DNA of 64,000 nt from Tessaracoccus sp. MC1679 (GCF_014164775.1 NZ_JACJGB010000006.1:62001-126000), one strand, 5' to 3'; positions 43,704-52,110 are shown, counted from the first letter of the stretch. Notes: generated from the letters alone by a model not told the origin. Numbers and translations are program-made.

Positions 43704-44898
43704 TGCTGCTCCCTGCCTTGCCATCGATGGGGAACCGCAGCTCCCATTCCGTCCCGGCGCCCGGTGAGGTCTTGAGCATCGCGGACCCGCCGAGGGCCGC
43801 CATCCGCCCCACGATCGAATCCTTGATGCCCATCCGGCCGGACTCGGCGGCCTGAACCACCTGCTCCGGGGTCATGCCGACTCCATTGTCGCGGACCCAG
43901 AGGATCACTTCGTCGTCTCGTTCCTGATCCAGCAGGATCCAGGCCTGGGCATCCGCGCCGGCGTGGGAGGTGACGTTGGTGAGGATCTCGGTGAGGGCCG
44001 CCTCCACCTCCTCGGCGAGGCCGCGCGGCACGGTGACGCCGCTGGCCATCGTCGAGACGGTGACGTTGCCCGAGTGGTATCGGTCAAGGGCGGCGGCGAG
44101 GTCCACGCGTTCGGTGTGCTGGACGGGGGCGTATTCGCGGTCCTGGAGGAGCACCCGCAGCTGGGCCTCGGACTCGCGGGCCAGGGCCGCCAGCCGCACC
44201 CCGCGACCCCCGAGCGACGGCCCCTCCCGCTCCACGAGCGCCAGCACCTGGAGGGCGCCGTCGTGGACGATGCGTGAGAGTCGCTGCCTTTCGGCGAGCG
44301 CGGCGGAGCGGGCGCGTTCTTGTTCCTGTTCGACGAGGGTGGCGCGGAACTGCTCGATGAGCACCCCGAGGCAGGCGATGAGGACCACCGTCACGAACGA
44401 CGCCCCCAGACGTTGCAGCTCGAAGTGCGACGGCGCCCCCAGCAGCGCCGCGGAGGTCACCAGCGCGAACCCGACGCCCCACCGGGTGCCGAGGAAGATG
44501 GCGGCGTAGGCGGCGCAGCCGCTGATCCAGTAGCCGGCCAGCGACAGCGGCGCCCCGCCGGGCGGCACCGTGAGCAGGGTGGTGAGGATGAGCGCGACCG
44601 TCACGCCGAGGTCCGCCACATGCGCCTGCCAGGTTCGGTGCGCGGGGGTGCGCATCCGCCACGAGATGAAGCAGTGCCAGGCGATCAGCGCGACGGTGGC
44701 GGCGACGACGCCCACCGGCCGGTCCGTGTAGTGCACCACATAGAAGAGGTTGACGAAGACGGCATGCAGTCCGAGGAGGGATCTGGCCACCACCGCGACG
44801 CCGTAGACGCGGCCGAGGAGGTCTGAGGGGTCGCGGAATCCGTGGGTCCCCACGGGCGGCCGGCCCAGGGTCGACGGCGGCCGGGGCCGGTCACTCAC
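43687..44898 (-). CDS. Two-component sensor histidine kinase (MacS-like)
   Basis: Partner of the downstream response regulator. The 403-aa product has about five membrane helices in the N-terminal half and no large external loop, so it probably senses within the membrane. A coiled linker is followed by the HisKA_3-like phospho-acceptor region RLSRIVHDGALQVL and an HATPase domain (EILTNVTSHAG as N box, VRDNGVGM as G1). This matches the MacS family of actinobacteria. The GTG start overlaps the plsC stop by eight bases (GTGAGTGA), so the three genes form one operon. Confidence 0.88.
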   Translation of the reverse strand: MSDRPRPPSTLGRPPVGTHGFRDPSDLLGRVYGVAVVARSLLGLHAVFVNLFYVVHYTDRPVGVVAATVALIAWHCFISWRMRTPAHRTWQAHVADLGVTVALILTTLLTVPPGGAPLSLAGYWISGCAAYAAIFLGTRWGVGFALVTSAALLGAPSHFELQRLGASFVTVVLIACLGVLIEQFRATLVEQEQERARSAALAERQRLSRIVHDGALQVLALVEREGPSLGGRGVRLAALARESEAQLRVLLQDREYAPVQHTERVDLAAALDRYHSGNVTVSTMASGVTVPRGLAEEVEAALTEILTNVTSHAGADAQAWILLDQERDDEVILWVRDNGVGMTPEQVVQAAESGRMGIKDSIVGRMAALGGSAMLKTSPGAGTEWELRFPIDGKAGSSSDAHA

Positions 44899-45652
44899 CC
44901 GGCTCCCTGGCCTCCACCTGGGGCTTGGGCCCGCCGCCGGGGCGCGGGAGGAGGTAGGCGTCGGAGCCGGGGACTTCGAGGTCGCCGTGCTTGACGCGGG
45001 CGGCGTAGACGTCCGCGTACTCCTGCCCGGTGAGCTGCTGGATGGCGGCCAGGACCTCGTCGGTGACCCAGCGGAGGACCTTCGTGTTGCCCGGCGTGTG
45101 CCGGAACTCGGAGAAGTCGAGCGGCTTGCCGATGATGACGACGGGACGCTTCGCCCACGGGATGCCGAGGGGGCCCTTGTGGGATTTGGTGCCGATGACG
45201 CCGACGGGGATGACGGGCACGTCGTTCTGGAGCGCGATCCGCGCCATGCCGGTCTTGCCCTTGTAGAGGCGGCCGTCGGGCGAGCGGGTGCCCTCCGGGT
45301 AGATGGCGACGACGCGGCCCTGGGCCAGCACGTCGGAGATGGCGCCGAGCGCGTCGGCGCTGGCCCGGCCGCCGCTGCGGTCCATCGGCACCATGCCCAC
45401 CACGGTGAGGAACCAGGCCATGGCCTTGGCTCCGAGCCCGCCCTGGCCGACGAAGAGTTCGGCTTTGGCGGGGAACGTGAGGGGTCGCGGCATCATGGCG
45501 GGGACGACGAGGGAGTCCAAGGCGCCGATGTGGTTGCTGGCGAGGATGGCACCGCCGGTGCGCGGGAAGTTCTCGGCCCCGATGACCTTGGCCCCGTAGC
45601 CGTACTTGACGAGGGGGCGGGCGAGGAGGGTCTTGAAGAAGCGGTACCACAT
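44891..45652 (-). CDS. 1-acyl-sn-glycerol-3-phosphate acyltransferase (PlsC family)
   Basis: The 253-aa membrane-associated acyltransferase has the catalytic NHIGALD (NHxxxxD) motif, KAELFV, the acceptor-binding YPEGTRSPDG and VPVIPVGVIG. It should acylate lysophosphatidate or a related lipid. It heads the operon with the two-component system. TAGACT (complement 45660-45665) is seven bases before the ATG and there is no Shine-Dalgarno, so it looks leaderless. The mycobacterial counterpart by synteny is Rv2182c. Confidence 0.92.
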   Translation of the reverse strand: MWYRFFKTLLARPLVKYGYGAKVIGAENFPRTGGAILASNHIGALDSLVVPAMMPRPLTFPAKAELFVGQGGLGAKAMAWFLTVVGMVPMDRSGGRASADALGAISDVLAQGRVVAIYPEGTRSPDGRLYKGKTGMARIALQNDVPVIPVGVIGTKSHKGPLGIPWAKRPVVIIGKPLDFSEFRHTPGNTKVLRWVTDEVLAAIQQLTGQEYADVYAARVKHGDLEVPGSDAYLLPRPGGGPKPQVEAREPGE

Positions 45653-45659
45653 GGGTGGC

Positions 45660-45665
45660 AGTCTA
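45660..45665 (-). promoter_or_regulatory. -10 element of the plsC operon (leaderless)
   Basis: TAGACT on the - strand ends seven bases from the plsC ATG. The 19-bp array C begins about 75 bases further upstream. Confidence 0.5.
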
Positions 45666-45740
45666 TGGCAGCGCTCGGCCGCTGATCCGGTCCCTGACGG
45701 GCCCGGCGCCGCACCGCGGTTGGCTGCCTGCCGCTGTCCG

Positions 45741-46290
45741 CGCCTGCCTTGGGGACCGACGCCTGCCTTGGGGACCGACGCCTGCCTTGGGGACCGACGC
45801 CTGCCCTACTGACGAACGCCTGCCTTGTGGGCGACGACGCCAGCGGTAACTCTGGCCGCCAGCGCTACAGAACAGGCGCCAGAAACTAGCGCTGGCGTCA
45901 CGCTCGCCACCCCATCGCGCCTGCCCTACAGATCGACGCCAGCCTTACTTACCGACGCCTGCCCTGGGCACGGACGCCTGCCGTACTGACGGACGCCAGC
46001 CTTGCGGGCGACGACGCCAGCGGTAACTCCGGCCGCCTGCGCTACAGAACAGGCGCCAAGAATTTGCGCAGGCGTCACGCTTACCACGCCTCACTAACGC
46101 AGGCGTCCGTCACCTAGGCAGGCGTCCGTCGGTAGGGCAGGCGCTCACCACACCCTCACAAACGCTGGCGTCCGGCTGTAACGCTGGCGTCCATCTCTAA
46201 GGCTGGCGTCCGGCTGTAACGCTGGCGTCCGGCTGTAACGCTGGCGTCCATCTGTAAGGCTGGCGTCCGTCGGTTAGGCATGCGTCCGCC
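45741..46290. repeat. 19-bp unit array C, about 550 bp, opposed halves
   Basis: Forward units fill the left side: CGCCTGCCTTGGGGACCGA three times in perfect tandem, then variants such as CGCCTGCCCTACTGACGAA, CGCCAGCCTTACTTACCGA and CGCCTGCCGTACTGACGGA. Reverse units fill the right side, for example ACGCTGGCGTCCGGCTGTA repeated with small changes. A segment of about 110 bases is present twice (from about 45798 and 45979). The shared design is CGCCWGCS, TA near positions 10-11, and a variable tail ending in A. It sits between two divergent leaderless promoters and contains no gene. Confidence 0.85.
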
Positions 46291-46342
46291 ACCCAGCCAC
46301 CCAGCCACCCGCGACCCAACCCCGGGCGATCCGCATCGGGCC

Positions 46343-46348
46343 TATCCT
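46343..46348 (+). promoter_or_regulatory. -10 element of the alpha/beta hydrolase gene (leaderless)
   Basis: TATCCT ends six bases before the ATG at 46355, with no Shine-Dalgarno sequence. The same hexamer and spacing occur before the flavoprotein-like gene at 25168. Confidence 0.5.
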
Positions 46349-46354
46349 CGATCC

Positions 46355-47137
46355 ATGTTCTTCTCGACGCCGTTCTCCCGCCCCGCCGCGACGCCCGTCT
46401 GGCCCGAGGCCCGGCCCCTCCATCTCGGCGACGGCGACATCGGCGTGGTGATGTGCCACGGCTTCACCGGCTCGGTGGCGTCCATCCGCCCGTGGGCGGA
46501 GGCCCTCGCCGCCCCCGCCGAGGAGTACCCGGGGGTGCGCGTGGTCGCGCCGAGACTGCCCGGGCACGGCACGTCGTGGCAGGACATGGCGCGGATGCGC
46601 TGGTGGGACTGGTTCGGCGCCGTCGAGGACGCCTATCTGGAGCTGGCGGGCGAGCAGAAGCGGGTGTTCGTGGCAGGTTTGTCGATGGGCGGGGCGCTGG
46701 CGCTGCATCTGGCCGCGCGGCACACCGTCGCGGGGGTGCTGCTGGTCAATCCGGCGATCGCGTCGCGGGATCCGCGTTACCCGGTGGCGTCACGGCTGCG
46801 GCACGTGCTGCCGCCCCAGAAGGGGATCGCTTCGGACATCGCGCAGCCGGGTGTGGTGGAGCCGGCCTACCCAAAGTTCGCTGTGGCCAGCCTGGGCACG
46901 ATGATGGATCTGTGGAGGGAGGCCCGCTCGGGGCTGCGGCGCATTGACGCGCCGGTGCTGTTGATGCGCTCCCCGCAGGACCACGTCGTCGACGATCTGA
47001 GCTCGGAGATCATCAAGCGCGAGGTGCGCGACGTTCGCTTCGCCTCGTTGCAGCGGAGCTTCCACGTGGCGACGCTGGACTACGACGCGGACCTGATTGT
47101 CGCGGAGTCGCGGCGGTTCATCACCAGCGTCCACTGA
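46355..47137 (+). CDS. Alpha/beta-hydrolase, carboxylesterase/monoacylglycerol lipase-like
   Basis: The 260-aa product has the oxyanion motif MCHGFTGS, the lid region GTSWQDMARMRWWDWFG, the nucleophile elbow AGLSMGGALAL, the Asp region VLLMRSPQDHVVDD and a late His in RSFHVATLDYD. The triad is intact. It is similar to Est30/monoacylglycerol lipase-type esterases, so a short-chain or lipid ester is the likely substrate. The ATG at 46355 is chosen because upstream in-frame codons lie in repeat DNA. Confidence 0.88.
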   Translation: MFFSTPFSRPAATPVWPEARPLHLGDGDIGVVMCHGFTGSVASIRPWAEALAAPAEEYPGVRVVAPRLPGHGTSWQDMARMRWWDWFGAVEDAYLELAGEQKRVFVAGLSMGGALALHLAARHTVAGVLLVNPAIASRDPRYPVASRLRHVLPPQKGIASDIAQPGVVEPAYPKFAVASLGTMMDLWREARSGLRRIDAPVLLMRSPQDHVVDDLSSEIIKREVRDVRFASLQRSFHVATLDYDADLIVAESRRFITSVH

Positions 47138-47150
47138 CGCGGGAGTGGAA

Positions 47151-47176
47151 GAAGGCCGCCGAATCCGGCGGCCTTC
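47151..47176. terminator. Bidirectional terminator hairpin
   Basis: GAAGGCCGCCG and CGGCGGCCTTC form a perfect 11-bp stem with an AATC loop. It lies 13 bases after the hydrolase stop and 15 before the convergent NlpC/P60 stop, so it can serve both genes. The T-run is short, as is usual in high-GC genomes. Confidence 0.8.
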
Positions 47177-47191
47177 TCACAGAAGCAATGC

Positions 47192-48286
47192 TCAGCCGAC
47201 GACGCGGCGCACGCCCGTGATGGGCATCGAGTGCAGGCTCGTGACGTTGACGCCGCTGCGCGGGTTGGCCGCGTGGACGATCTTGCCGTTGCCGATGTAC
47301 AGCGCAACGTGGCTGACGGGGCTGTAGTAGAAGACGAGGTCGCCGGGCTGGATCTCCGACAGCGACACCTTGCGTCCCTCGCTCGAATACTGCGTCCTCG
47401 ACGAGCGGCTCAGCGTGATGCCGACCTGGCGGTAGGCGTAGCTGGTGAGGCCGGAGCAGTCGAAGGTGTTGGGTCCGGAGGTGCCCCACACGTAGGCGCT
47501 GCCCACCTTGGCGAGGGCCGCGTTGATGGCACCCTGGACGCGCGACGACGACGCGGCGGTCACGGGAGCCGTCTGGGTCTCTGCCTTCGGCGCCGACGAC
47601 GCGGTGGTCTCACGCGATCGGCTGGTGGTGGCTGCTTCCGCGGCGCGTGCCTCGGCCGCGGCCTGCTCGGCTGCGGCGCGGGCCTGACGCTCGGCCTCGA
47701 TGGCGGCGAGGCGCTGGCGCTCCTCCTCCGAGAGGCGGTCGTAGACGCGCTGGGCCTCGGCCTCCTTGGCTTCGAACTCCTCGGCGAGCACGGTCTTGGC
47801 CGCGAGTTCCTTCTTGACGGTGGCCTCGGTGGCGGCCGCGTCTTCGCGGAGGGTGGTGAGCTTGGCCTGGTCCAGCTGGAGCTGCTGCACGCCTGCGTTG
47901 GAGCGGTCTAGCTCGCTCTGGTAGGTGGCGAGCCCGCTGAGGAAGTTGTCCGAGGAGCCGCTGGTGAGCAGCTGCGCGGTGACGCTGAAGGAGTCGTGGC
48001 GCATCTGGAGGGTGGCGACGTCGCCCATCTCGTCTGCGAGCGTCGACACCTTCGCCTCCTGCGTCTGCAGGTCAGCGGCGATGGTCTTGAGCTTGGCCTC
48101 GGCCTGCTGGGCGCGCTCGCTGGCCTCGATCAGCTCCTGATCGATGGCCGACGACTCCTGCTGGATGCGGGCCAGCTCTTCGCGGGCCTTCTCCACAGCG
48201 GCGGGGTCAGCCTGGGCGGCGACGCCCATGGTGGCGACGAGGGCGGCAGCGACGATCCCGGTCAGGGCGAGTCGGACTCGGTTCAC
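47192..48286 (-). CDS. Secreted NlpC/P60 peptidoglycan endopeptidase with coiled-coil
   Basis: The 364-aa product has a signal peptide (VRLALTGIVAAALVATMGVAAQA), a long coiled-coil region (about residues 28-200), an Ala/Ser/Thr linker and a C-terminal NlpC/P60 domain. The domain has the catalytic Cys in NTFDCSGLTSYAY (about 277) and His in SHVALYIGNGKIVHAA (about 325). It is of the RipA/RipC type and should cut stem peptides during cell separation, with the coiled-coil available for FtsEX-like activation. The GTG at 48286 has TTGGAG six bases upstream and is preferred over the TTG at 48298. Confidence 0.93.
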   Translation of the reverse strand: MNRVRLALTGIVAAALVATMGVAAQADPAAVEKAREELARIQQESSAIDQELIEASERAQQAEAKLKTIAADLQTQEAKVSTLADEMGDVATLQMRHDSFSVTAQLLTSGSSDNFLSGLATYQSELDRSNAGVQQLQLDQAKLTTLREDAAATEATVKKELAAKTVLAEEFEAKEAEAQRVYDRLSEEERQRLAAIEAERQARAAAEQAAAEARAAEAATTSRSRETTASSAPKAETQTAPVTAASSSRVQGAINAALAKVGSAYVWGTSGPNTFDCSGLTSYAYRQVGITLSRSSRTQYSSEGRKVSLSEIQPGDLVFYYSPVSHVALYIGNGKIVHAANPRSGVNVTSLHSMPITGVRRVVG

Positions 48287-48406
48287 GTGTAACTCCAAGC
48301 GTTGGGCAAGTCTGAGAGAATCTTAAGCGCCCTCAGGCTTTTCTCAAAATGTTTACGGAAGTTAGTGTCCCCCGTCGGACGTGCCCGCCTGGAGGCCTTG
48401 TCAGAC

Positions 48407-48613
48407 TCACATTGCCTGATGGCGTATGTCGTCGTCCGGGTGGCTCAACCGCAGCGGTGGGACCAGCCCGGCGTCGGCCAGGACGGTGAGCGCCCGTTGT
48501 TCGGAGTCCTCGAGGCCCACGCCGGGCGGGCCGAGGAGGACGGAGATCACGCAGTCCGCGCACGCGTCTCCGCGCACGGTGCAGGTGGTGCAGTCAACAT
48601 GCAAGGTAGCCAT
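48407..48613 (-). CDS. Small CxxC-CxxC protein (conserved actinobacterial type)
   Basis: The 68-aa product begins MATLHVDCTTCTVRGDACADC, four cysteines spaced CX2C-X6-CX2C, followed by VISVLLGPP. Such a pattern usually binds zinc or an iron-sulfur cluster. Similar small proteins are recalled next to NlpC/P60 genes in actinobacteria. The ATG at 48613 has AAGGG seven bases upstream and is preferred over GTG at 48631. The function is unknown. Confidence 0.72.
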   Translation of the reverse strand: MATLHVDCTTCTVRGDACADCVISVLLGPPGVGLEDSEQRALTVLADAGLVPPLRLSHPDDDIRHQAM

Positions 48614-48662
48614 GACGCCACCCTTGCCCACCCCTCCGACAGTTTCTGTCAGACCCTGCCCC

Positions 48663-48668
48663 TACCGT
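48663..48668 (+). promoter_or_regulatory. -10 element of the DnaQ/GIY-YIG gene (leaderless)
   Basis: TACCGT ends six bases before the ATG at 48675 and no Shine-Dalgarno motif is seen. Confidence 0.45.
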
Positions 48669-48674
48669 GATCCC

Positions 48675-50441
48675 ATGCCCGAGATCTCCGCCGCCCAACC
48701 CTCGTTCGAGGACCTCGGAGTCCACCTCTCGCAGGTCACGTTCGTCGTGGTGGACCTCGAGACGACCGGCGGCGCGGCGGACTCCGAGATCACCGAGGTG
48801 GGCGCGGTGAAGGTGCGCGGAGGCCAGGTGATCGGCGAGTTCCAGACCCTCGTCCGCCCCTCCACCCCTATCCCCGCCATGATCCAGGTGCTCACGGGCA
48901 TCACCAACCAGATGGTGGCCACCGCTCCCCCACCGTCGCAGGTGCTGCCCGCCTTCGCGGAGTTCGCCGCGGGCGCGGTGATCGTGGCGCACAACGCCCG
49001 CTTCGACACCGGCTTCCTCAAGCGCGGCTACGAGCAGCTCGGTCTCGCCTGGCCGCGCCCCACCGTCGTCGACACCGTCGCCCTGGCCCGCACCGCCCTC
49101 CTGCGTGACGAGGTACCCAACTGCAAGCTGGCCACCCTCGCCCGCTTCTTCCGCGCCGGCACCGAGCCCAACCACCGAGCTCTCAGCGACGCGCGCGCCA
49201 CCGTCGACGTCCTCCACGGCCTGCTGGAGCGGGTGGGCAACCTCGGCGTCCACACCCTGGAGGACCTCACCGAGTTCGCGCTCCAGGTCTCCCCGGACCG
49301 GCGCGCCAAGCGCACCTGGGCCACCAACGCCCCCGAGTGCGCCGGCGTCTACTTCTTCTACACAGATTCCGTCACCCCCGACGGCGAGAAGAAGCGCGAG
49401 ATCCTCTACGTCGGCAAGTCCACCAACCTGCGCCGTCGAGTCCGCTCCTACTTCTCCGCGGCGGAGAAGCGCGGCCGCATCCACGAGATGGTGCGGGTGG
49501 CCTCCGGGGTGGAGTTCGTGAAATGCGCCACGGACCTGGAGGCGGAGGTGCGGGAGCTGCGGATGATCGAGTCGCTGGCCCCGCGCTACAACCGTCGCTC
49601 CAAGAACCAGCGGAAGGTGAGCTGGCTGAAGCTCACCGACGAGGCGTTCCCGCGGCTGTCGATCGTCACGCAGGTCAAGCAGGAGGGCACCTACTTCGGC
49701 CCCTTCCGATCCCGCGACGCCGCGGACGAGGCGGCCCTCACCCTCTACGACGCCTTCCGCCTACGCCGCTGCACCACGCGCCTCTCCCCCAAGAAGGCCT
49801 CCGCCTCCTGCGCGCTGGCGGAGATGGGCCGCTGCGTGGCGCCCTGCGAGCTGGGCGACGGCGCCGCCCAGTACCCGGCCATCGCCCAGGCCGTGTCCAG
49901 CAGCTGGCTGGGCGACGTCCGCCCGGTGCTGCGGAGCGTCCGGGTGCGGATGCGCAAGCTGGTGGCGCAGGAGCGCTTCGAGGAAGCGGGCACCATCTCG
50001 GACCGCCTGACGGCCTACTACCGCACGTCCATCCGCTTCCACCGCCTCCGTTCCCTGGCGCTGTGCCGGCAGCTGGTGGCGGCCATCCCGTCGGCGGCGG
50101 GTTGGGACATCCACGTCATCCGCTACGGCAAGCTCGCCGCCGCCACGACGGCGCCCTCAGCCCGCGCCCGCGCCGCCGCCGAAGGGGCCATGGCAACGGC
50201 GGAGACGGTCCTCGCGCCCCGCGGCGGACTGCCGGCGGGCAGCGTGGAGGAGGCGGAGCGGATCGCGGCGTGGCTGGAGCTGCCGGGTGTCCGGCTCATC
50301 GAGACCGACGGCGAATGGGCCTGGCCCCTCCACGCCGGACTGCCCGACGGCGCCCTCGCCGACGAGCTCCTGGGCCCGGCCCCGCCCCTGCCTGTGGACG
50401 ATCCGCTCGGACGGACGGTCGCAGCCCTCCTCGCGTCCTGA
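48675..50441 (+). CDS. DEDDh exonuclease fused to a GIY-YIG nuclease domain
   Basis: The 588-aa two-domain nuclease has a DnaQ-like 3'-5' exonuclease (VVVDLETTGG, AHNARFDTGFL, HRALSDARATVDVL). This is followed by a UvrC/Cho-like GIY-YIG domain (GVYFFYTDS, EILYVGKSTNLRRRVRSYF, catalytic Glu in DLEAEVRELRMIES) and a UvrC-like middle with Cys residues. The C-terminal endonuclease and HhH regions of UvrC are absent. The fusion is typical of actinobacteria (Rv2191 type). A role in DNA repair, perhaps processing UvrABC incisions, is inferred. Confidence 0.92.
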   Translation: MPEISAAQPSFEDLGVHLSQVTFVVVDLETTGGAADSEITEVGAVKVRGGQVIGEFQTLVRPSTPIPAMIQVLTGITNQMVATAPPPSQVLPAFAEFAAGAVIVAHNARFDTGFLKRGYEQLGLAWPRPTVVDTVALARTALLRDEVPNCKLATLARFFRAGTEPNHRALSDARATVDVLHGLLERVGNLGVHTLEDLTEFALQVSPDRRAKRTWATNAPECAGVYFFYTDSVTPDGEKKREILYVGKSTNLRRRVRSYFSAAEKRGRIHEMVRVASGVEFVKCATDLEAEVRELRMIESLAPRYNRRSKNQRKVSWLKLTDEAFPRLSIVTQVKQEGTYFGPFRSRDAADEAALTLYDAFRLRRCTTRLSPKKASASCALAEMGRCVAPCELGDGAAQYPAIAQAVSSSWLGDVRPVLRSVRVRMRKLVAQERFEEAGTISDRLTAYYRTSIRFHRLRSLALCRQLVAAIPSAAGWDIHVIRYGKLAAATTAPSARARAAAEGAMATAETVLAPRGGLPAGSVEEAERIAAWLELPGVRLIETDGEWAWPLHAGLPDGALADELLGPAPPLPVDDPLGRTVAALLAS

Positions 50442-50462
50442 CGGTAATCATCATGTCACTCA

Positions 50463-50497
50463 GACATGTACATTCTTGGCCTCAATTCGTACATGTC
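50463..50497. repeat. Inverted GACATGTAC repeat after the nuclease gene
   Basis: GACATGTAC (50463-50471) and GTACATGTC (50489-50497) are exact complements around 17 bases, and another GGACATGTC follows at about 50502. It lies between convergent genes and could be a terminator or a binding site. The stretch is distinctly AT-richer than its surroundings. Confidence 0.55.
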
Positions 50498-50543
50498 CTG
50501 CGGACATGTCGACGCCGTCACCATGTCGATGCCGATCGAGCAG

Positions 50544-51188
50544 TCACGGGATGACTCTGGCTCTCGCCCTGGTCACCGTCCTTCGCACCTTCGTGCGCAG
50601 CTCCGCCGTCCAACCCGACACCTCAGCGGCCCCCCGGCTTGGGCGGGGACGCCCCTCGGACCCAAAGAGCGCTAGCGCATTGACGGCGCCGGGCGTGAAC
50701 CGGGGAGCGTAGGCAATGGCGCTGAACCCGGCGGCCAGGAACGCCGCTGCATGCCGTTGGGTAAGCCCATAGCCAGCCCCCGCCGAGATCTCGCGTGTGA
50801 CGTAGCCGGCGGCTTCGACACTTTGAGTATCTGCGATGTCCTCAGGCTCGCAGAAGGGCCTGAGGTCGACGCTGGAGACGGTGGTGCCGTCGAGTGCGAC
50901 GGGTGGGAGAATGGGATGCGTCCCCCACACCTCCCCCAGCCGCTCTCGCACAGCGGCCTCGATGTTGTCCGCGAAGTAGCAGGTCCCTTCCGGCTGCGCC
51001 AGGTCGAAGCGCCCGTCTCCTGGCGGAATGGACGCGAACCACCAACAACCACGATCTGGCTCCGCCGGGTACCCGTCCGAGTGGGCCCGGTACCAGCGGC
51101 TCAGATCCACGCCCGTGCACCTGGGGAAGTCCGCGGCAAGTTCCGTCGAGGGATGCGGTTCTCCGAGGCTGATGTCCTCACGGCTCAC
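50544..51188 (-). CDS. RES-domain toxin (NAD+-degrading family)
   Basis: The 214-aa product contains the RES-fold pattern: SRWYRAHSDGYP with the conserved Arg, then GDGRFDLAQPEGTCYFAD, AAVRERLGE with the Glu, and ALALFGSEGRP with the Ser near residue 177. RES toxins such as MbcT and Res deplete NAD+. It starts with GTG, overlapping the antitoxin stop (GTGA), in the usual antitoxin-first order. N-terminal extension of about 30 residues before the core. GC content is a little lower than in neighbouring operons. Confidence 0.82.
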   Translation of the reverse strand: MSREDISLGEPHPSTELAADFPRCTGVDLSRWYRAHSDGYPAEPDRGCWWFASIPPGDGRFDLAQPEGTCYFADNIEAAVRERLGEVWGTHPILPPVALDGTTVSSVDLRPFCEPEDIADTQSVEAAGYVTREISAGAGYGLTQRHAAAFLAAGFSAIAYAPRFTPGAVNALALFGSEGRPRPSRGAAEVSGWTAELRTKVRRTVTRARARVIP

Positions 51189-51970
51189 CGGAGCATCCTC
51201 TCGACGTCGGCATGCGCGAGCGCGAGGACGGCGGCCGGATCCCTACCCTGGGCCAGCCAGTTCGCCGCGGAGACCTGGCCCAGTGCTCCTTGTGGTGTGG
51301 TCAACCAGAGCGCCTTGGACAGGCCATCCTTTGCCACCCGGTTCAACTCGCTCAGAACCTCCGACAGTCCAGCCAGCGGCTCGAGGTCTGGCGTGAACTG
51401 CCACGTGGGGTAGAGAAGGGCGCCGTCATCAGCCGGGACGGCGAGCAGCGTGTTCCGCTGGACCCGACCTGTGAGCGCCTGACGCGTGACGCCCAGGCGT
51501 CGCCTGAGCCCTTGCGTGTCGAAGTAGGGACCCAGGGCCTCCGTGGGGTCATCGTCGTCGGGGAGGCGGTTGGCGAACGCTTCGACCGCGGCTTCCGCCT
51601 CGCTTTCGGTCAGGGTGCCGGCGCCGACCCGTTGAACGAGCACATCGTGGAGACGATGAAGCACGGCTTCCGGACGGACACGCCCGGGCGCGGCCGTCAG
51701 GTCATCGTCATCGACGAGGCGGACGAAGGAGCCGGTCTTTTCGACGGAGACGCGCAGGACGCCGCCCACCGCCTTGGCGTGACCACTCTTCCCTTCCTCA
51801 ACCAGCAGCAGGCGGTCCTGCTTGCCCGAATGCGACCTCTCCAGCAGGAGCGTGACAGGGACGAAGTCCGCATCAGTGACATCCTCCACCTTGGTGATCC
51901 CGCGCTCCCGCTTCGCGCCCATCCTCGTCCTGAGAGCCTTCCTCCGGGGACTCTTCAGCGATCTGGCCAC
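51185..51970 (-). CDS. Xre/MbcA/ParS-like antitoxin with N-terminal extension
   Basis: Partner of the RES toxin. The 261-aa product is longer than usual antitoxins. It has a basic N-terminus and an extra domain (about residues 20-80). A helix-turn-helix-like region follows (DTQGLRRRLGVTRQALTGRV), with a C-terminal helical domain like the MbcA/ParS/Xre toxin-binding module (KALWLTTPQGALGQVSAANWL). The GTG at 51970 has GGGGG five bases upstream. The frame stays open to 52078 but overlaps the predicted promoter. The N-terminal domain is not recognised. Confidence 0.75.
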   Translation of the reverse strand: MARSLKSPRRKALRTRMGAKRERGITKVEDVTDADFVPVTLLLERSHSGKQDRLLLVEEGKSGHAKAVGGVLRVSVEKTGSFVRLVDDDDLTAAPGRVRPEAVLHRLHDVLVQRVGAGTLTESEAEAAVEAFANRLPDDDDPTEALGPYFDTQGLRRRLGVTRQALTGRVQRNTLLAVPADDGALLYPTWQFTPDLEPLAGLSEVLSELNRVAKDGLSKALWLTTPQGALGQVSAANWLAQGRDPAAVLALAHADVERMLR

Positions 51971-51979
51971 ATTGACCCC

Positions 51980-52010
51980 CTTGCATCCATCGTCAATTGA
52001 GTCAAGGCTA
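51980..52010 (-). promoter_or_regulatory. Predicted promoter/operator of the toxin-antitoxin operon
   Basis: TAGCCT (complement 52005-52010) is a likely -10. Downstream is TTGACTCAATTGAC with an internal TCAATTGA palindrome, a plausible site for autorepression by the antitoxin. Confidence 0.45.
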
Positions 52011-52032
52011 CACCCGTGAGGAAGTCTGGGAC

Positions 52033-52038
52033 TAGGCT
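52033..52038 (+). promoter_or_regulatory. -10 element of the YxlEFG-like operon
   Basis: TAGGCT ends six bases before an in-frame GTG at 52045, the spacing seen at leaderless genes here, yet a good AGAAGGGA precedes the ATG at 52111. The transcript probably starts near 52045; the true first codon is open. Confidence 0.45.
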
Positions 52039-52110
52039 TGACTAGTGGCGAAGGCGCCACGACGGACCCCGTCCACAATCGCGCCTTCAGCCCGACAGAA
52101 GGGAACCACC

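Noticed and set aside
45741..46290. CRISPR array
   Set aside because: The constant part is only about 8 bases, the unit is 19 bp, orientation reverses in the middle and no cas gene is in the window.
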